Positions 42,684-50,184 of a DNA stretch of 64,000 bases are shown here, piece by piece. The stretch is from Alistipes montrealensis (GTDB lineage: Bacteria; Bacteroidota; Bacteroidia; Bacteroidales; Rikenellaceae), in NCBI RefSeq assembly GCF_018362775.1, contig NZ_JAGYXY010000001.1:511126-575125 (forward strand), read 5' to 3'. A model generated the notes under the pieces. That model did no database searches. It worked only from the letters and a program-made list of their open reading frames with translations, and was not told the origin of the DNA. Numbering within the stretch: position 1 is the stretch's first letter; every line of letters begins with the position of its first letter. A program made the position numbers and the translations under genes.

Positions 42684-43213
42684 TGAACATCGAAGGCCGC
42701 ACCATACGGCTGCGGGCCGTAGAACCGGGAGACGCCGACCTGATGTACGAGTGGGAGAACGACTACGACATCTGGGCGGTCAGCGGCACGACGGAGCCTT
42801 TTTCGCACTACCAGATGCAGCGTTTCGTCGAGCGACACCAGAACATCATCGGGGTTCTCTGCGACGGACAGTTGCGGCTGATCGTCGAAACACTGCTGAG
42901 TGCCAAGCCGGTCGGGGCGATCGACCTGTTCGAATACGACCCGATCCATCGCCGGGCGGGCGTCGGCATCCTCATCTACGAGCAGAGCGACCGGGGCCGG
43001 GGCTACGCCTCCGACGCTTTGGAAACCCTCTGCCGTTATACGCACGACACGCTGCGCGTTCACCAGCTTTGGTGCAACGTCGGAGCCGACAACGAAGCGA
43101 GTCTGCGGCTGTTCCGCGGCGCGGGATTCATCGAAGTCGGCGTCAAACGCGATTGGATGTGGCGGCCCGACGGCTATCACGACGAGGTGATGCTGCAAAA
43201 AATACTGGACTAA
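42683..43213 (+). CDS. GNAT-family N-acetyltransferase
   Basis: The 176-residue protein starts in a TAATG overlap with the ROK repressor stop, so translation is coupled. RTIRLRAVEPGDADLMYEWEN opens the GNAT fold as in ribosomal-protein/SpeG-like acetyltransferases. The acetyl-CoA loop is seen at YEQSDRGRGYASDALETL, with NEASLRLFRGAGFIEVG near the end. The acceptor (a protein N-terminus, an amino sugar or a polyamine) cannot be told from the sequence. Confidence 0.9.
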   Translation: MNIEGRTIRLRAVEPGDADLMYEWENDYDIWAVSGTTEPFSHYQMQRFVERHQNIIGVLCDGQLRLIVETLLSAKPVGAIDLFEYDPIHRRAGVGILIYEQSDRGRGYASDALETLCRYTHDTLRVHQLWCNVGADNEASLRLFRGAGFIEVGVKRDWMWRPDGYHDEVMLQKILD

Positions 43214-43225
43214 CACCCCTTATGT

Positions 43226-43260
43226 AAAAACCCCGGCGCTCGAAAGAGTGCCGGGGTTTT
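43226..43260. terminator. Bidirectional terminator between the GNAT gene and galK
   Basis: AAAACCCCGGCGCTC pairs with GAGTGCCGGGGTTTT (one G-U pair) around GAAA. It serves both convergent genes. Confidence 0.87.
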
Positions 43261-43279
43261 CGTTTCGGTTTGCCGGAGT

Positions 43280-44410
43280 TTACTCCAGCCGCCGCGAGCC
43301 GTCGGAGATCACCACGTCGTAGACCTTCGGTTCGTGGCCGTACTTCGCGTTGAACTTCTCTTTTGCCGTAGCGATGAACTTATCGTAGAGGGAGTCCTTC
43401 ACCAGGTTGATCGTGCAGCCGCCGAAACCGCCGCCCATGATACGAGAACCCGTCACGCCGCACTCCTCGGCAACCGTAGCCAGGAAATCCAACTCCTCGC
43501 ACGACACTTCGTAGTCCTTCGACATGCCCCAGTGGGTTTCGTACATGCGCTTGCCGACCGTTTCATAGTCGCCCTTCTCGAGCGCGTCGCACACATCCAG
43601 CACTCGTTTTTCCTCGCCGATCACATAACGCGCGCGCTTGTAATCCTCCTCCGAAATCTGGTCCTTGACGGCATCCAACTGTGCCATCGTAGCGCCGCGC
43701 AGGAACTCCTGGCCCAGCACCTTCGCAACGCGCTCGCACGAAGCACGGCGGTCGTTGTAAGGAGAACCTACCAGTTCGTGCTTCACGCGCGAATCCAGCA
43801 GCACCAGCTTATAGCCCTTCGGATCGAACGGGAAATAGGCATACTCCAGCGAACGGCAGTCCAGGCGGATCAGGTTGCCTTTCTTGCCGAATACCGAGGC
43901 GAACTGGTCCATGATGCCGCAGTTCACGCCGCAATAGTTGTGCTCGGTCGACTGGCCGATCTTGGCGAGTTCGAACTTGTCTATACCGCAGTTATAAAGG
44001 TCGTTGAGTGCAAAAGCGTAAGTCGACTCCAAAGCCGCGGACGACGACATGCCAGCGCCCAGCGGAACGTCGCCGGCAAATACCGTGTCGAAACCGCCGA
44101 TCTTACCGCCGCGCTTCTGCACCTCACGGCACACGCCGAAAATATAACGAGCCCAGCTTTCGGCCGGTTTGTCCGCCTCGTTCAGCCCGAATTCCGAGCT
44201 TTCGCCCAGGTCAAGCGCATAGGCGCGAACTTTATCCGTGCCGTTGAGTTTGATCGCAGCGACGATGCCTTTGTCGACAGCGCCCGGGAAAACGAAGCCC
44301 CCGTTGTAGTCCGTGTGCTCACCGATCAGGTTGATGCGGCCCGGGGATGCGAACAGAATGGCGCCTTCACCGTAAAGTTCCGAAAATTTCTTGCTGACTT
44401 TTTCTTTCAT
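43280..44410 (-). CDS. galK: Galactokinase
   Basis: The 376-residue GHMP kinase phosphorylates C1 of galactose. It has the galactokinase signature GRINLIGEHTDYNGGFVFPGA (about 25-45), the ATP loop GDVPLGAGMSSSAALES (about 108-124), catalytic Asp in CGIMDQFASVFG, and the C-terminal GSRIMGGGFGGCTINLV. No other Leloir genes are next to it. N-acetylgalactosamine kinases are related, but the signature here is that of ordinary bacterial GalK. Confidence 0.94.
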   Translation of the reverse strand: MKEKVSKKFSELYGEGAILFASPGRINLIGEHTDYNGGFVFPGAVDKGIVAAIKLNGTDKVRAYALDLGESSEFGLNEADKPAESWARYIFGVCREVQKRGGKIGGFDTVFAGDVPLGAGMSSSAALESTYAFALNDLYNCGIDKFELAKIGQSTEHNYCGVNCGIMDQFASVFGKKGNLIRLDCRSLEYAYFPFDPKGYKLVLLDSRVKHELVGSPYNDRRASCERVAKVLGQEFLRGATMAQLDAVKDQISEEDYKRARYVIGEEKRVLDVCDALEKGDYETVGKRMYETHWGMSKDYEVSCEELDFLATVAEECGVTGSRIMGGGFGGCTINLVKDSLYDKFIATAKEKFNAKYGHEPKVYDVVISDGSRRLE

Positions 44411-44566
44411 TATCGAGAGGTTTTAAGTTATGATTAGCTGATAAATCATACGAAGATAGAAAAAAATCCGCTTATCGCCGCATTTTCCGCCCGAAAATTG
44501 CATATCCGAAACCAATAAAAACCCATATCAACAGGATGAAAGTAATAGTTTCGGCCGCCTTTCGAC

Positions 44567-44596
44567 TTGTAAATCCGGAAATGTTTACTAACTTTG
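44567..44596 (+). promoter_or_regulatory. Promoter of the glycerophosphodiesterase gene
   Basis: TTG (44587-19 nt upstream, at 44567-44569), a 19-nt spacer and TAACTTTG (44589-44596) lie 44 nt before the ATG at 44641. Confidence 0.68.
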
Positions 44597-44640
44597 TAAT
44601 GCTTTCGTTTCAGAAGCTACCAACTAACATTTCAAACGAT

Positions 44641-45405
44641 ATGACAAAAAACCTTATTCTGGCCGCCGCCATGTTGCTCGCAGGAGGCGCCGTTGTCGCA
44701 CAACCCAAAGTAATTTCGCACCGCGGTTACTGGACTGCACCCGAATCGGCGCAAAACTCGATCGCCTCGTTCACCAAGGCTGACGCCATCGGCGTTTTCG
44801 GTTCGGAGATCGACGTATGGCTCACTGCCGACAACAAACTGATCGTCAACCACGACCGCGTTTACAAAGGCACGAATGTCGACATGGAGAAATCCACCGC
44901 CAAGGAGATCACGGCCATCAAGCTGCCCAACGGCGAAAACATTCCCACCTTCGACGCCTACCTCAAACTCGTGGCCTCGAAACCCAACACGCGCCTGATC
45001 CTCGAAATGAAATCTCTTTCGGATTACAACCGCGAGGACCTCGCAGCCGCGAAGATCGTCAAGCAGCTCAAAAAGTACGGCGTACTGGACCAGACGGATA
45101 TCATCGCCTTCTCGATCAACGCCTGCATGGCTTTCAAGAAGCTTATTCCCGACACCAAAATCTACTACCTCAACGGCGACCTGGCCCCCAAGAGCATCAA
45201 GAAACTGGGACTGGCCGGCATCGACTACTCGATGAAAGTGCTCCGCAATAACCCCGAATGGGTGAAGCAGGCCCACGACCTGGGACTCGAAGTCAACGTC
45301 TGGACCGTGGACGAAGAGGAGGATATGAAATACTTCATCGACCTGGGTGTAGACTACATCACCACCGACTACCCCGAACGCCTGCAGGCTCTGCTGAAGA
45401 AATAA
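44641..45405 (+). CDS. Glycerophosphodiester phosphodiesterase, exported
   Basis: The 254-residue GDPD protein has a type I signal peptide (about 1-20, AGGAVVAQ). Its TIM-barrel shows the catalytic pattern VISHRGYWTAPESAQNSIAS, EIDVWLTADNKLIVNHD and LEVNVWTVDEEEDMKYFIDL. It should hydrolyse glycerophosphodiesters (deacylated phospholipids) in the periplasm to glycerol-3-phosphate and an alcohol. The start at 44641 is used because the longer frame would begin upstream of the promoter. It lies next to the glycerol-3-phosphate genes, which could use its product. Confidence 0.93.
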   Translation: MTKNLILAAAMLLAGGAVVAQPKVISHRGYWTAPESAQNSIASFTKADAIGVFGSEIDVWLTADNKLIVNHDRVYKGTNVDMEKSTAKEITAIKLPNGENIPTFDAYLKLVASKPNTRLILEMKSLSDYNREDLAAAKIVKQLKKYGVLDQTDIIAFSINACMAFKKLIPDTKIYYLNGDLAPKSIKKLGLAGIDYSMKVLRNNPEWVKQAHDLGLEVNVWTVDEEEDMKYFIDLGVDYITTDYPERLQALLKK

Positions 45406-45419
45406 AGGCTTCGAATCAT

Positions 45420-45454
45420 AAAAAAGAGCGGCAAAATAATTTGCGCTCTTTTTT
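45420..45454. terminator. Bidirectional terminator between GDPD and the DeoR-type regulator
   Basis: AAAAAAGAGCGGCAAA pairs with TTTGCGCTCTTTTTT (one bulged G) around ATAA, with A and T runs on both sides. Confidence 0.85.
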
Positions 45455-45470
45455 ATATTATAGGTATGTC

Positions 45471-46271
45471 TCAGACATCCACCACCGTCACCTCGATGCC
45501 GCGCTCACGCAGGCGGTCCAGGTAAAGTGGCTGCACGCCGCTGTCGGTGATGATGCGGTCCACCGCCTCCAGGTCGCAGATCTTGCTGAATCCGCGGCGG
45601 CCGAATTTCGAAGAGTCGGCCAACACCACGACCTTCTGCGCGGCATTGATCATCGCATCGTTCAGCGAGGCTTCCAGCATGTTGGTCGTCGTCAGTCCGA
45701 ACTCGGTGTCGATGCCGTCTACACCGACGAACAGTTTGCTGCAGTTGAAGTTGCGCAGCATTGACTCGGCGAAGGGTCCTACGACCGACACCGAACTGCT
45801 GCGGGTGATACCGCCCAGTTGGAGGACATCCACATCGGCGTGCTGCGAAAGGATCTGGGTCACGGGGACTGCCGCCGTGATGACCGTCAGGTGGCCGATA
45901 GGCTTGATCTCGCGGGCCAGGAAAGCCATCGTCGTTCCCGAAGCAATGATGATCGAATCGTCCTGCGAGATGAGCGCAGCGGCAGCAGCACCGATGGCAC
46001 GCTTCTCGGCCACATTCTTCTTCTCCTTCTCATTGACGTGACGGTCGCTGATATAGGGACTTATGAGGATGGCACTGCCATGGGTACGGTAGAGCTTCTT
46101 CTGCTGTTCGAGGTACGACAGGTCCTTGCGGATGGTCACTTCCGAAACCTTGAAGAGTTCGGAGAGTTGCGTCACCGAAATCGAACCGTTCTGCTGTAAC
46201 AGCGCCAGAATGCGGCTGTGCCGCTCCGGAAGGCTCAAAAGGGGTTCTTCGCCTGATTTATTCATGCGCAA
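45471..46271 (-). CDS. DeoR-family regulator, probable glycerol-3-phosphate regulator
   Basis: The 266-residue protein has a DeoR helix-turn-helix (LPERHSRILALLQQNGSISV, SELFKVSEVTIRKDLSYLEQ) and a DeoR C-terminal sugar-phosphate-binding domain (IIIASGTTMAFLAREI, LQLGGITRSSSVSVVGP, KLFVGVDGID, VVLADSSKFGRRGF). It is transcribed divergently from glpD across a region holding a 15-bp perfect inverted repeat. This is the usual setting of a GlpR-type repressor responding to glycerol-3-phosphate, and the assignment to that role rests on this context. An alternative start is two codons downstream (46265). Confidence 0.9.
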   Translation of the reverse strand: MRMNKSGEEPLLSLPERHSRILALLQQNGSISVTQLSELFKVSEVTIRKDLSYLEQQKKLYRTHGSAILISPYISDRHVNEKEKKNVAEKRAIGAAAAALISQDDSIIIASGTTMAFLAREIKPIGHLTVITAAVPVTQILSQHADVDVLQLGGITRSSSVSVVGPFAESMLRNFNCSKLFVGVDGIDTEFGLTTTNMLEASLNDAMINAAQKVVVLADSSKFGRRGFSKICDLEAVDRIITDSGVQPLYLDRLRERGIEVTVVDV

Positions 46272-46378
46272 TTTAAATTTTAGTGTTTAGAAGTACTAAT
46301 ATACGAAAATTATTCGGAATACACACATTTCACCGCGATAATTTTCCTTCCCGGAAGAAATAATCCAGACCATCAGAA

Positions 46379-46412
46379 TATTTCAAAATAAAAGCTATTT
46401 TATTTTGAAATA
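46379..46412. promoter_or_regulatory. Operator: 15-bp perfect inverted repeat upstream of glpD
   Basis: TATTTCAAAATAAAA (46379-46393) and its exact reverse complement (46398-46412) flank GCTA. The right arm contains the TTG of the glpD -33 element, so a protein bound here would block the promoter. The probable ligand is the divergently encoded DeoR-type regulator. Confidence 0.75.
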
Positions 46413-46434
46413 GCCAAAATCATTTGTACTTTTG
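46405..46434 (+). promoter_or_regulatory. Promoter of glpD
   Basis: TTG (46405-46407), a 19-nt spacer and TACTTTTG (46427-46434) match the consensus, 33 nt before the ATG. Confidence 0.72.
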
Positions 46435-46467
46435 TTCCGAAACGAAATAAATCAACAAACAGATACT

Positions 46468-48042
46468 ATGGAAAGAGCGTCACAAATCAAAAAATTGTCC
46501 GAGAAGGGCAAAATCTGGGACATGGTAGTCGTAGGCGGCGGTGCAACCGGACTCGGCGTTGCTGTCGATGCAGCCACACGCGGAATGAGCGTAGCGTGTC
46601 TGGAGAAAACCGACTTCGCAAAGTGCACGTCGAGCCGTTCGACCAAGCTCGTGCACGGCGGTGTACGCTACCTGCAGAAAGGCGACGTGATGCTGGTGCT
46701 CGAAGCGCTGCGCGAGCGCGGCCGCATGAAGGCCAACGCCCCGCACCTGGTGAAGGACCAGGCGTTCGTCATTTCGAACTACCGCTACTGGGACAATTTC
46801 CTCTACTTCTGCGGCCTTACCTTCTATGATATGCTTTCGTTCGGCTTCGGCTACGGACGTTCGAAATACATCTCCGCCAAGAAGGTGATGAAATACATTC
46901 CCACCTCGGTCGAAAAGGGACTCAAAGGCGGTGTCGTTTACCACGACGGCCAGTTCGACGACTCGCGTATGGCCATCAACCTCGCCCAGACCTGTGTCGA
47001 GAACGGAGGCACGGTCGTGAACGAGGCCACCGTGACAGCCATCGTACACGATGAGGCGGGCAAAGTCGCCGGCGTGAAGTTCGTCGACAACACCACCGGC
47101 GAAGAGTATACCCTCAAGGCGCGCAGCGTCGTGAACGCCGCCGGCTGCTTCGTCGACGACATCATGCACATGGACAGCCCCGACCACAGCAAGATGGTCA
47201 CCCCGAGCCAGGGTGTACACATCGTCCTGGACATGAAATTCCTCCAGAGCGACTATGCGATCATGGTCCCCAAGACCTCGGACGGCCGCGTGCTGTTCGC
47301 CGTGCCCTGGCACGACAAAGTCGTCGTCGGAACCACCGACATCGTGCGTCCCACGCCCGAAGAGGAACCCCGCCCGCTGAAGGAGGAGATCGACTTCATC
47401 CTCGGCACGGCCAGCCTTTACATGAACCCGGCTCCCACCTATAAGGACATTCTTTCGGTATTCGCAGGCCAGCGCCCGCTGGCTGCACCCAAGAAAGAGG
47501 GCAAGAGCACGAAGGAGATTTCACGCAGCCACAAGATCATCACCTCGGACAACAACCTGGTAACGATCACCGGCGGCAAATGGACCTCCTACCGCCTGAT
47601 GGCTGAGGACACCGTAGACAAGGCTATCGAGATCAACGGCCTTCCCAAGCGGAAATGCGTGACCAAGAAACTGCACATCCACGGCTACCGCAAGAACCCC
47701 GACCTGGCCGACCACATGTACGTTTACGGTTCGGACGAGCCGAAGATCCTGAACATGATCAAGGACAACCCGGCGCTGGGTGAAAAGCTTTCGCCGAAAT
47801 ACGGCTACACGCTGGCCGAGGTGGTTTGGGCCGTACGCGAAGAGATGGCCCTCTCGGTCGAGGACGTGCTGGCACGCCGCGTGCGACTGCTGTTCGTCGA
47901 TGCCCGCGAAGCGATGGCCGCAGCCCCGAAAGTTGCCGAAACGATGGCACGCGAACTGGGACACGACCAAGCCTGGATCGACGCGCAGGTCGAAAGTTTC
48001 ACCAATCTGGCAAAAAATTATATCTTTGCAGGAGACAAGTAG
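46468..48042 (+). CDS. glpD: Glycerol-3-phosphate dehydrogenase, FAD-dependent
   Basis: The 524-residue flavoenzyme oxidises glycerol-3-phosphate to dihydroxyacetone phosphate and feeds electrons to the quinone pool. It shows the FAD loop VVVGGGATGLGVAVDAATRG (about residues 19-38), KCTSSRSTKLVHGGVRYL, NAAGCFVDDI and the C-terminal DAO_C block TLAEVVWAVREEMALSVEDV. It lacks a cysteine-rich BFD-type tail, so it resembles single-subunit GlpD more than GlpA. The ATG at 46468 fits the promoter; an upstream in-frame start would lie at the promoter itself. glpT follows after 158 nt. Confidence 0.94.
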   Translation: MERASQIKKLSEKGKIWDMVVVGGGATGLGVAVDAATRGMSVACLEKTDFAKCTSSRSTKLVHGGVRYLQKGDVMLVLEALRERGRMKANAPHLVKDQAFVISNYRYWDNFLYFCGLTFYDMLSFGFGYGRSKYISAKKVMKYIPTSVEKGLKGGVVYHDGQFDDSRMAINLAQTCVENGGTVVNEATVTAIVHDEAGKVAGVKFVDNTTGEEYTLKARSVVNAAGCFVDDIMHMDSPDHSKMVTPSQGVHIVLDMKFLQSDYAIMVPKTSDGRVLFAVPWHDKVVVGTTDIVRPTPEEEPRPLKEEIDFILGTASLYMNPAPTYKDILSVFAGQRPLAAPKKEGKSTKEISRSHKIITSDNNLVTITGGKWTSYRLMAEDTVDKAIEINGLPKRKCVTKKLHIHGYRKNPDLADHMYVYGSDEPKILNMIKDNPALGEKLSPKYGYTLAEVVWAVREEMALSVEDVLARRVRLLFVDAREAMAAAPKVAETMARELGHDQAWIDAQVESFTNLAKNYIFAGDK

Positions 48043-48200
48043 GCGCACCGGTTGCCTATCCTGAATAAAATGAAAACCGCCTAATCCCCGAAATCCGAAT
48101 ATCCCCGAAGCCCCGTCCCGACAAGGAGGGGCTTTGGGGTAAAGTCGGAGCCGCAGCAGCGGACACGGCGGAAAGGCCCTAAAACTATCAACCTAAATCT
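48043..48200 (+). other. glpD-glpT intergenic region with a hairpin
   Basis: This 158-nt spacer contains a GC-rich inverted repeat (about 48107-48138, CCCCGAAGCCCC... with GGGGCTTTGGGG). It has no long T-run, so it may be a weak terminator or an mRNA-processing/stability element within the glp unit. No gene or promoter consensus is seen. Confidence 0.4.
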
Positions 48201-49589
48201 ATGTGGAAATTGCTACAACCCCCTGCGTATAAACCGGAAATGGAGGCCGACAAAGTAGACGCGAAATACAAACGCATGCGCCTGCAAGTGTTCCTCGGCA
48301 TCTTCATCGGGTATGCCGGATTCTACATCGTCCGAAAGAATTTCTCGATGGCGATTCCGGAGCTTACGCTCCTCGGCTTCGACCAGAGCGAACTGAGCAT
48401 CGTTCTCTCGATGAACGCCATCGCCTATGCCCTGTCCAAATTCCTGATGGGAAGTGTCTCGGACCGCAGCAATGCGCGGGTGTTCCTGCCGCTGGGACTG
48501 GTGCTGGCCGCCGTGTCGATGATGTTCATGATCGTTCCGGTCACGCTGCTCGGCCCCGAGCACAAGCGGCTGGCCATCATCCTCATGGCAGTCCTCAACT
48601 TCCTGGTGGGCTGGTTCAACGGAATGGGCTGGCCTCCGTGCGGCCGCGTCATGACCCACTGGTTCTCGATCAAGGAACGCGGTACGAAGATGTCGATCTG
48701 GAACTGCGCCCACAACGTGGGCGGCGCGCTGGTAGGTCCGATGGCCGTCTACGGCGCCATCTGGTTCGGCTCCTGGTTCTACGGCAACCACTCGGAGTTC
48801 TACTTCCTGATAGGTACTTATCTCTTCCCGGCGGTCGTCGCCATCTTCGTCGCGATCCTGGCCTACGTGCTGATCCGCGACACACCGCAGTCGTGCAGCC
48901 TTCCGTCGGTGGAAAAATGGCGCAACGACTACCCGAAAAATTACAGCGCCAAGCAGGAAGAAGTGCTTTCGACCCGCGAAATTTTCTTCAAGTATGTCCT
49001 CAATAACAAACTGCTGTGGTTTATCGCCATTGCCAACGCTTTCGTCTATATGGTACGTTACGGATGCCTCGACTGGGCTCCGACCTACCTCCGGGATGCA
49101 CAGGGTTATGACATCAAGCAGGCAGGCTGGGCTTACTTCGCGTATGAGTTCGCGGCCATTCCCGGCACGCTGATCTGCGGCTGGCTGAGCGACAAGGTAT
49201 TCCACGGACGGCGCGCCATCCCTACGATTCTCTTCATGGCGATCGTCGCGGTATTCATTTTCCTCTACTGGCAGTTCTCGTCGAATTACGTCATCGTCAC
49301 CATGTCGCTGATCGCCATCGGGTTCTTCATCTACGGCCCGGTAATGCTCATCGGCGTACAGGCTCTCGACCTGGCCCCGAAAAACGCTGCCGGAACGGCT
49401 GCCGGACTGACCGGATTCTTCGGCTACTTCCTCGGCACGGCTATCCTGGCAAATATCGTGATCGGCTCGGTGGCCGACGCGGCAGGCTGGGACTGGACGT
49501 TCATCCTGCTCATCGCAGCCTGCTTCCTCTCGATCGTCTTCATGGCGTTCACCTACAAGGACGAAAAGGAGATGCTCGGCCAAAAATAG
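48201..49589 (+). CDS. glpT: Glycerol-3-phosphate transporter (MFS, OPA family)
   Basis: The 462-residue inner-membrane protein has about twelve hydrophobic segments and the OPA-family signatures. These are GFYIVRKNFSMAIPEL near the N-terminus (with the substrate-binding Arg), KFLMGSVSDRSNARVFLPLG and GWFNGMGWPPCGRVMTHWFS (about 133-152). GWLSDKVFHGRRAIP and the late FFIYGPVMLIGVQALDLAPKNAAGTAAGL follow. It exchanges glycerol-3-phosphate for phosphate and supplies GlpD. It belongs to the glp unit. Confidence 0.95.
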   Translation: MWKLLQPPAYKPEMEADKVDAKYKRMRLQVFLGIFIGYAGFYIVRKNFSMAIPELTLLGFDQSELSIVLSMNAIAYALSKFLMGSVSDRSNARVFLPLGLVLAAVSMMFMIVPVTLLGPEHKRLAIILMAVLNFLVGWFNGMGWPPCGRVMTHWFSIKERGTKMSIWNCAHNVGGALVGPMAVYGAIWFGSWFYGNHSEFYFLIGTYLFPAVVAIFVAILAYVLIRDTPQSCSLPSVEKWRNDYPKNYSAKQEEVLSTREIFFKYVLNNKLLWFIAIANAFVYMVRYGCLDWAPTYLRDAQGYDIKQAGWAYFAYEFAAIPGTLICGWLSDKVFHGRRAIPTILFMAIVAVFIFLYWQFSSNYVIVTMSLIAIGFFIYGPVMLIGVQALDLAPKNAAGTAAGLTGFFGYFLGTAILANIVIGSVADAAGWDWTFILLIAACFLSIVFMAFTYKDEKEMLGQK

Positions 49590-49608
49590 CACGGCCGTCC
49601 GAAGCGAC

Positions 49609-50184
49609 TCAACGGATTACGAAACCCCTTAACTCCCGGTTAAGGGGTTTTTCGCGTCCTCCGACCAACTGGTCGACAAGTGCATGGAAACGGGGCGAGT
49701 GGTTGTGGTGAACCGTGTGGCAGAGTTCATGGACGATCACATAGTCGCGCAGATGCTCCGGGAGCGTCATCAAAAAGAGGCTCAGCGAGATATGGTTCTG
49801 CCCCGAACAACTCCCCCACTTGGTGCGCGAGGCGCGGATAGTCAGTTTGGCGTATTTCAGTCCCGTCTGGGCGGCAATACGTTCGATACGCGCAGGGAGG
49901 TCGGCTTTGGCGGCGCGGCGCAACTCCTCGATGCGGGCCTTCGCTTCGGCAGGCGGCAACTGCTCAGGCAGCGCGGCGCGCTTGCGGGACAACCGTTCGC
50001 GTGCCGCCTCGATCCACCCGGCTTTCTGTTCGAGAAAAGCCAAAGCCCGCTTCTGCGACACTCCATAGGGGAATGACAGCCGCACGACGCCCGTCGCGCG
50101 TACGCTGATCGAAATCCGGCGGGCACGCAGCGTCTGCGAGAGCGTCACCTCGCCCAACCGGGGATGCACATAGACCGATGTCAT
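49609..50184 (-). CDS. YgjP-like (DUF45) zinc metallopeptidase
   Basis: The 191-residue protein has the YgjP/SprT-like signature RTKWGSCSGQNHISLSL followed by VIVHELCHTVHHNHSPRF, whose HExxH-type zinc site is His152-His156. Start 50184 is chosen because it forms an ATGA overlap with the upstream gene's stop; a longer frame would lie within that gene. Its cellular substrate is unknown. A hairpin that terminates glpT lies inside its last codons. Confidence 0.9.
   Translation of the reverse strand: MTSVYVHPRLGEVTLSQTLRARRISISVRATGVVRLSFPYGVSQKRALAFLEQKAGWIEAARERLSRKRAALPEQLPPAEAKARIEELRRAAKADLPARIERIAAQTGLKYAKLTIRASRTKWGSCSGQNHISLSLFLMTLPEHLRDYVIVHELCHTVHHNHSPRFHALVDQLVGGREKPLNRELRGFVIR
49622..49652 (+). 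terminator. glpT terminator inside the convergent YgjP-like gene
   Basis: AAACCCCTTAA (49622-49632) pairs with TTAAGGGGTTT (49640-49650) around a 7-nt loop and runs into T. It is 33 nt past the glpT stop but lies within the last codons of the minus-strand gene. Confidence 0.75.
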
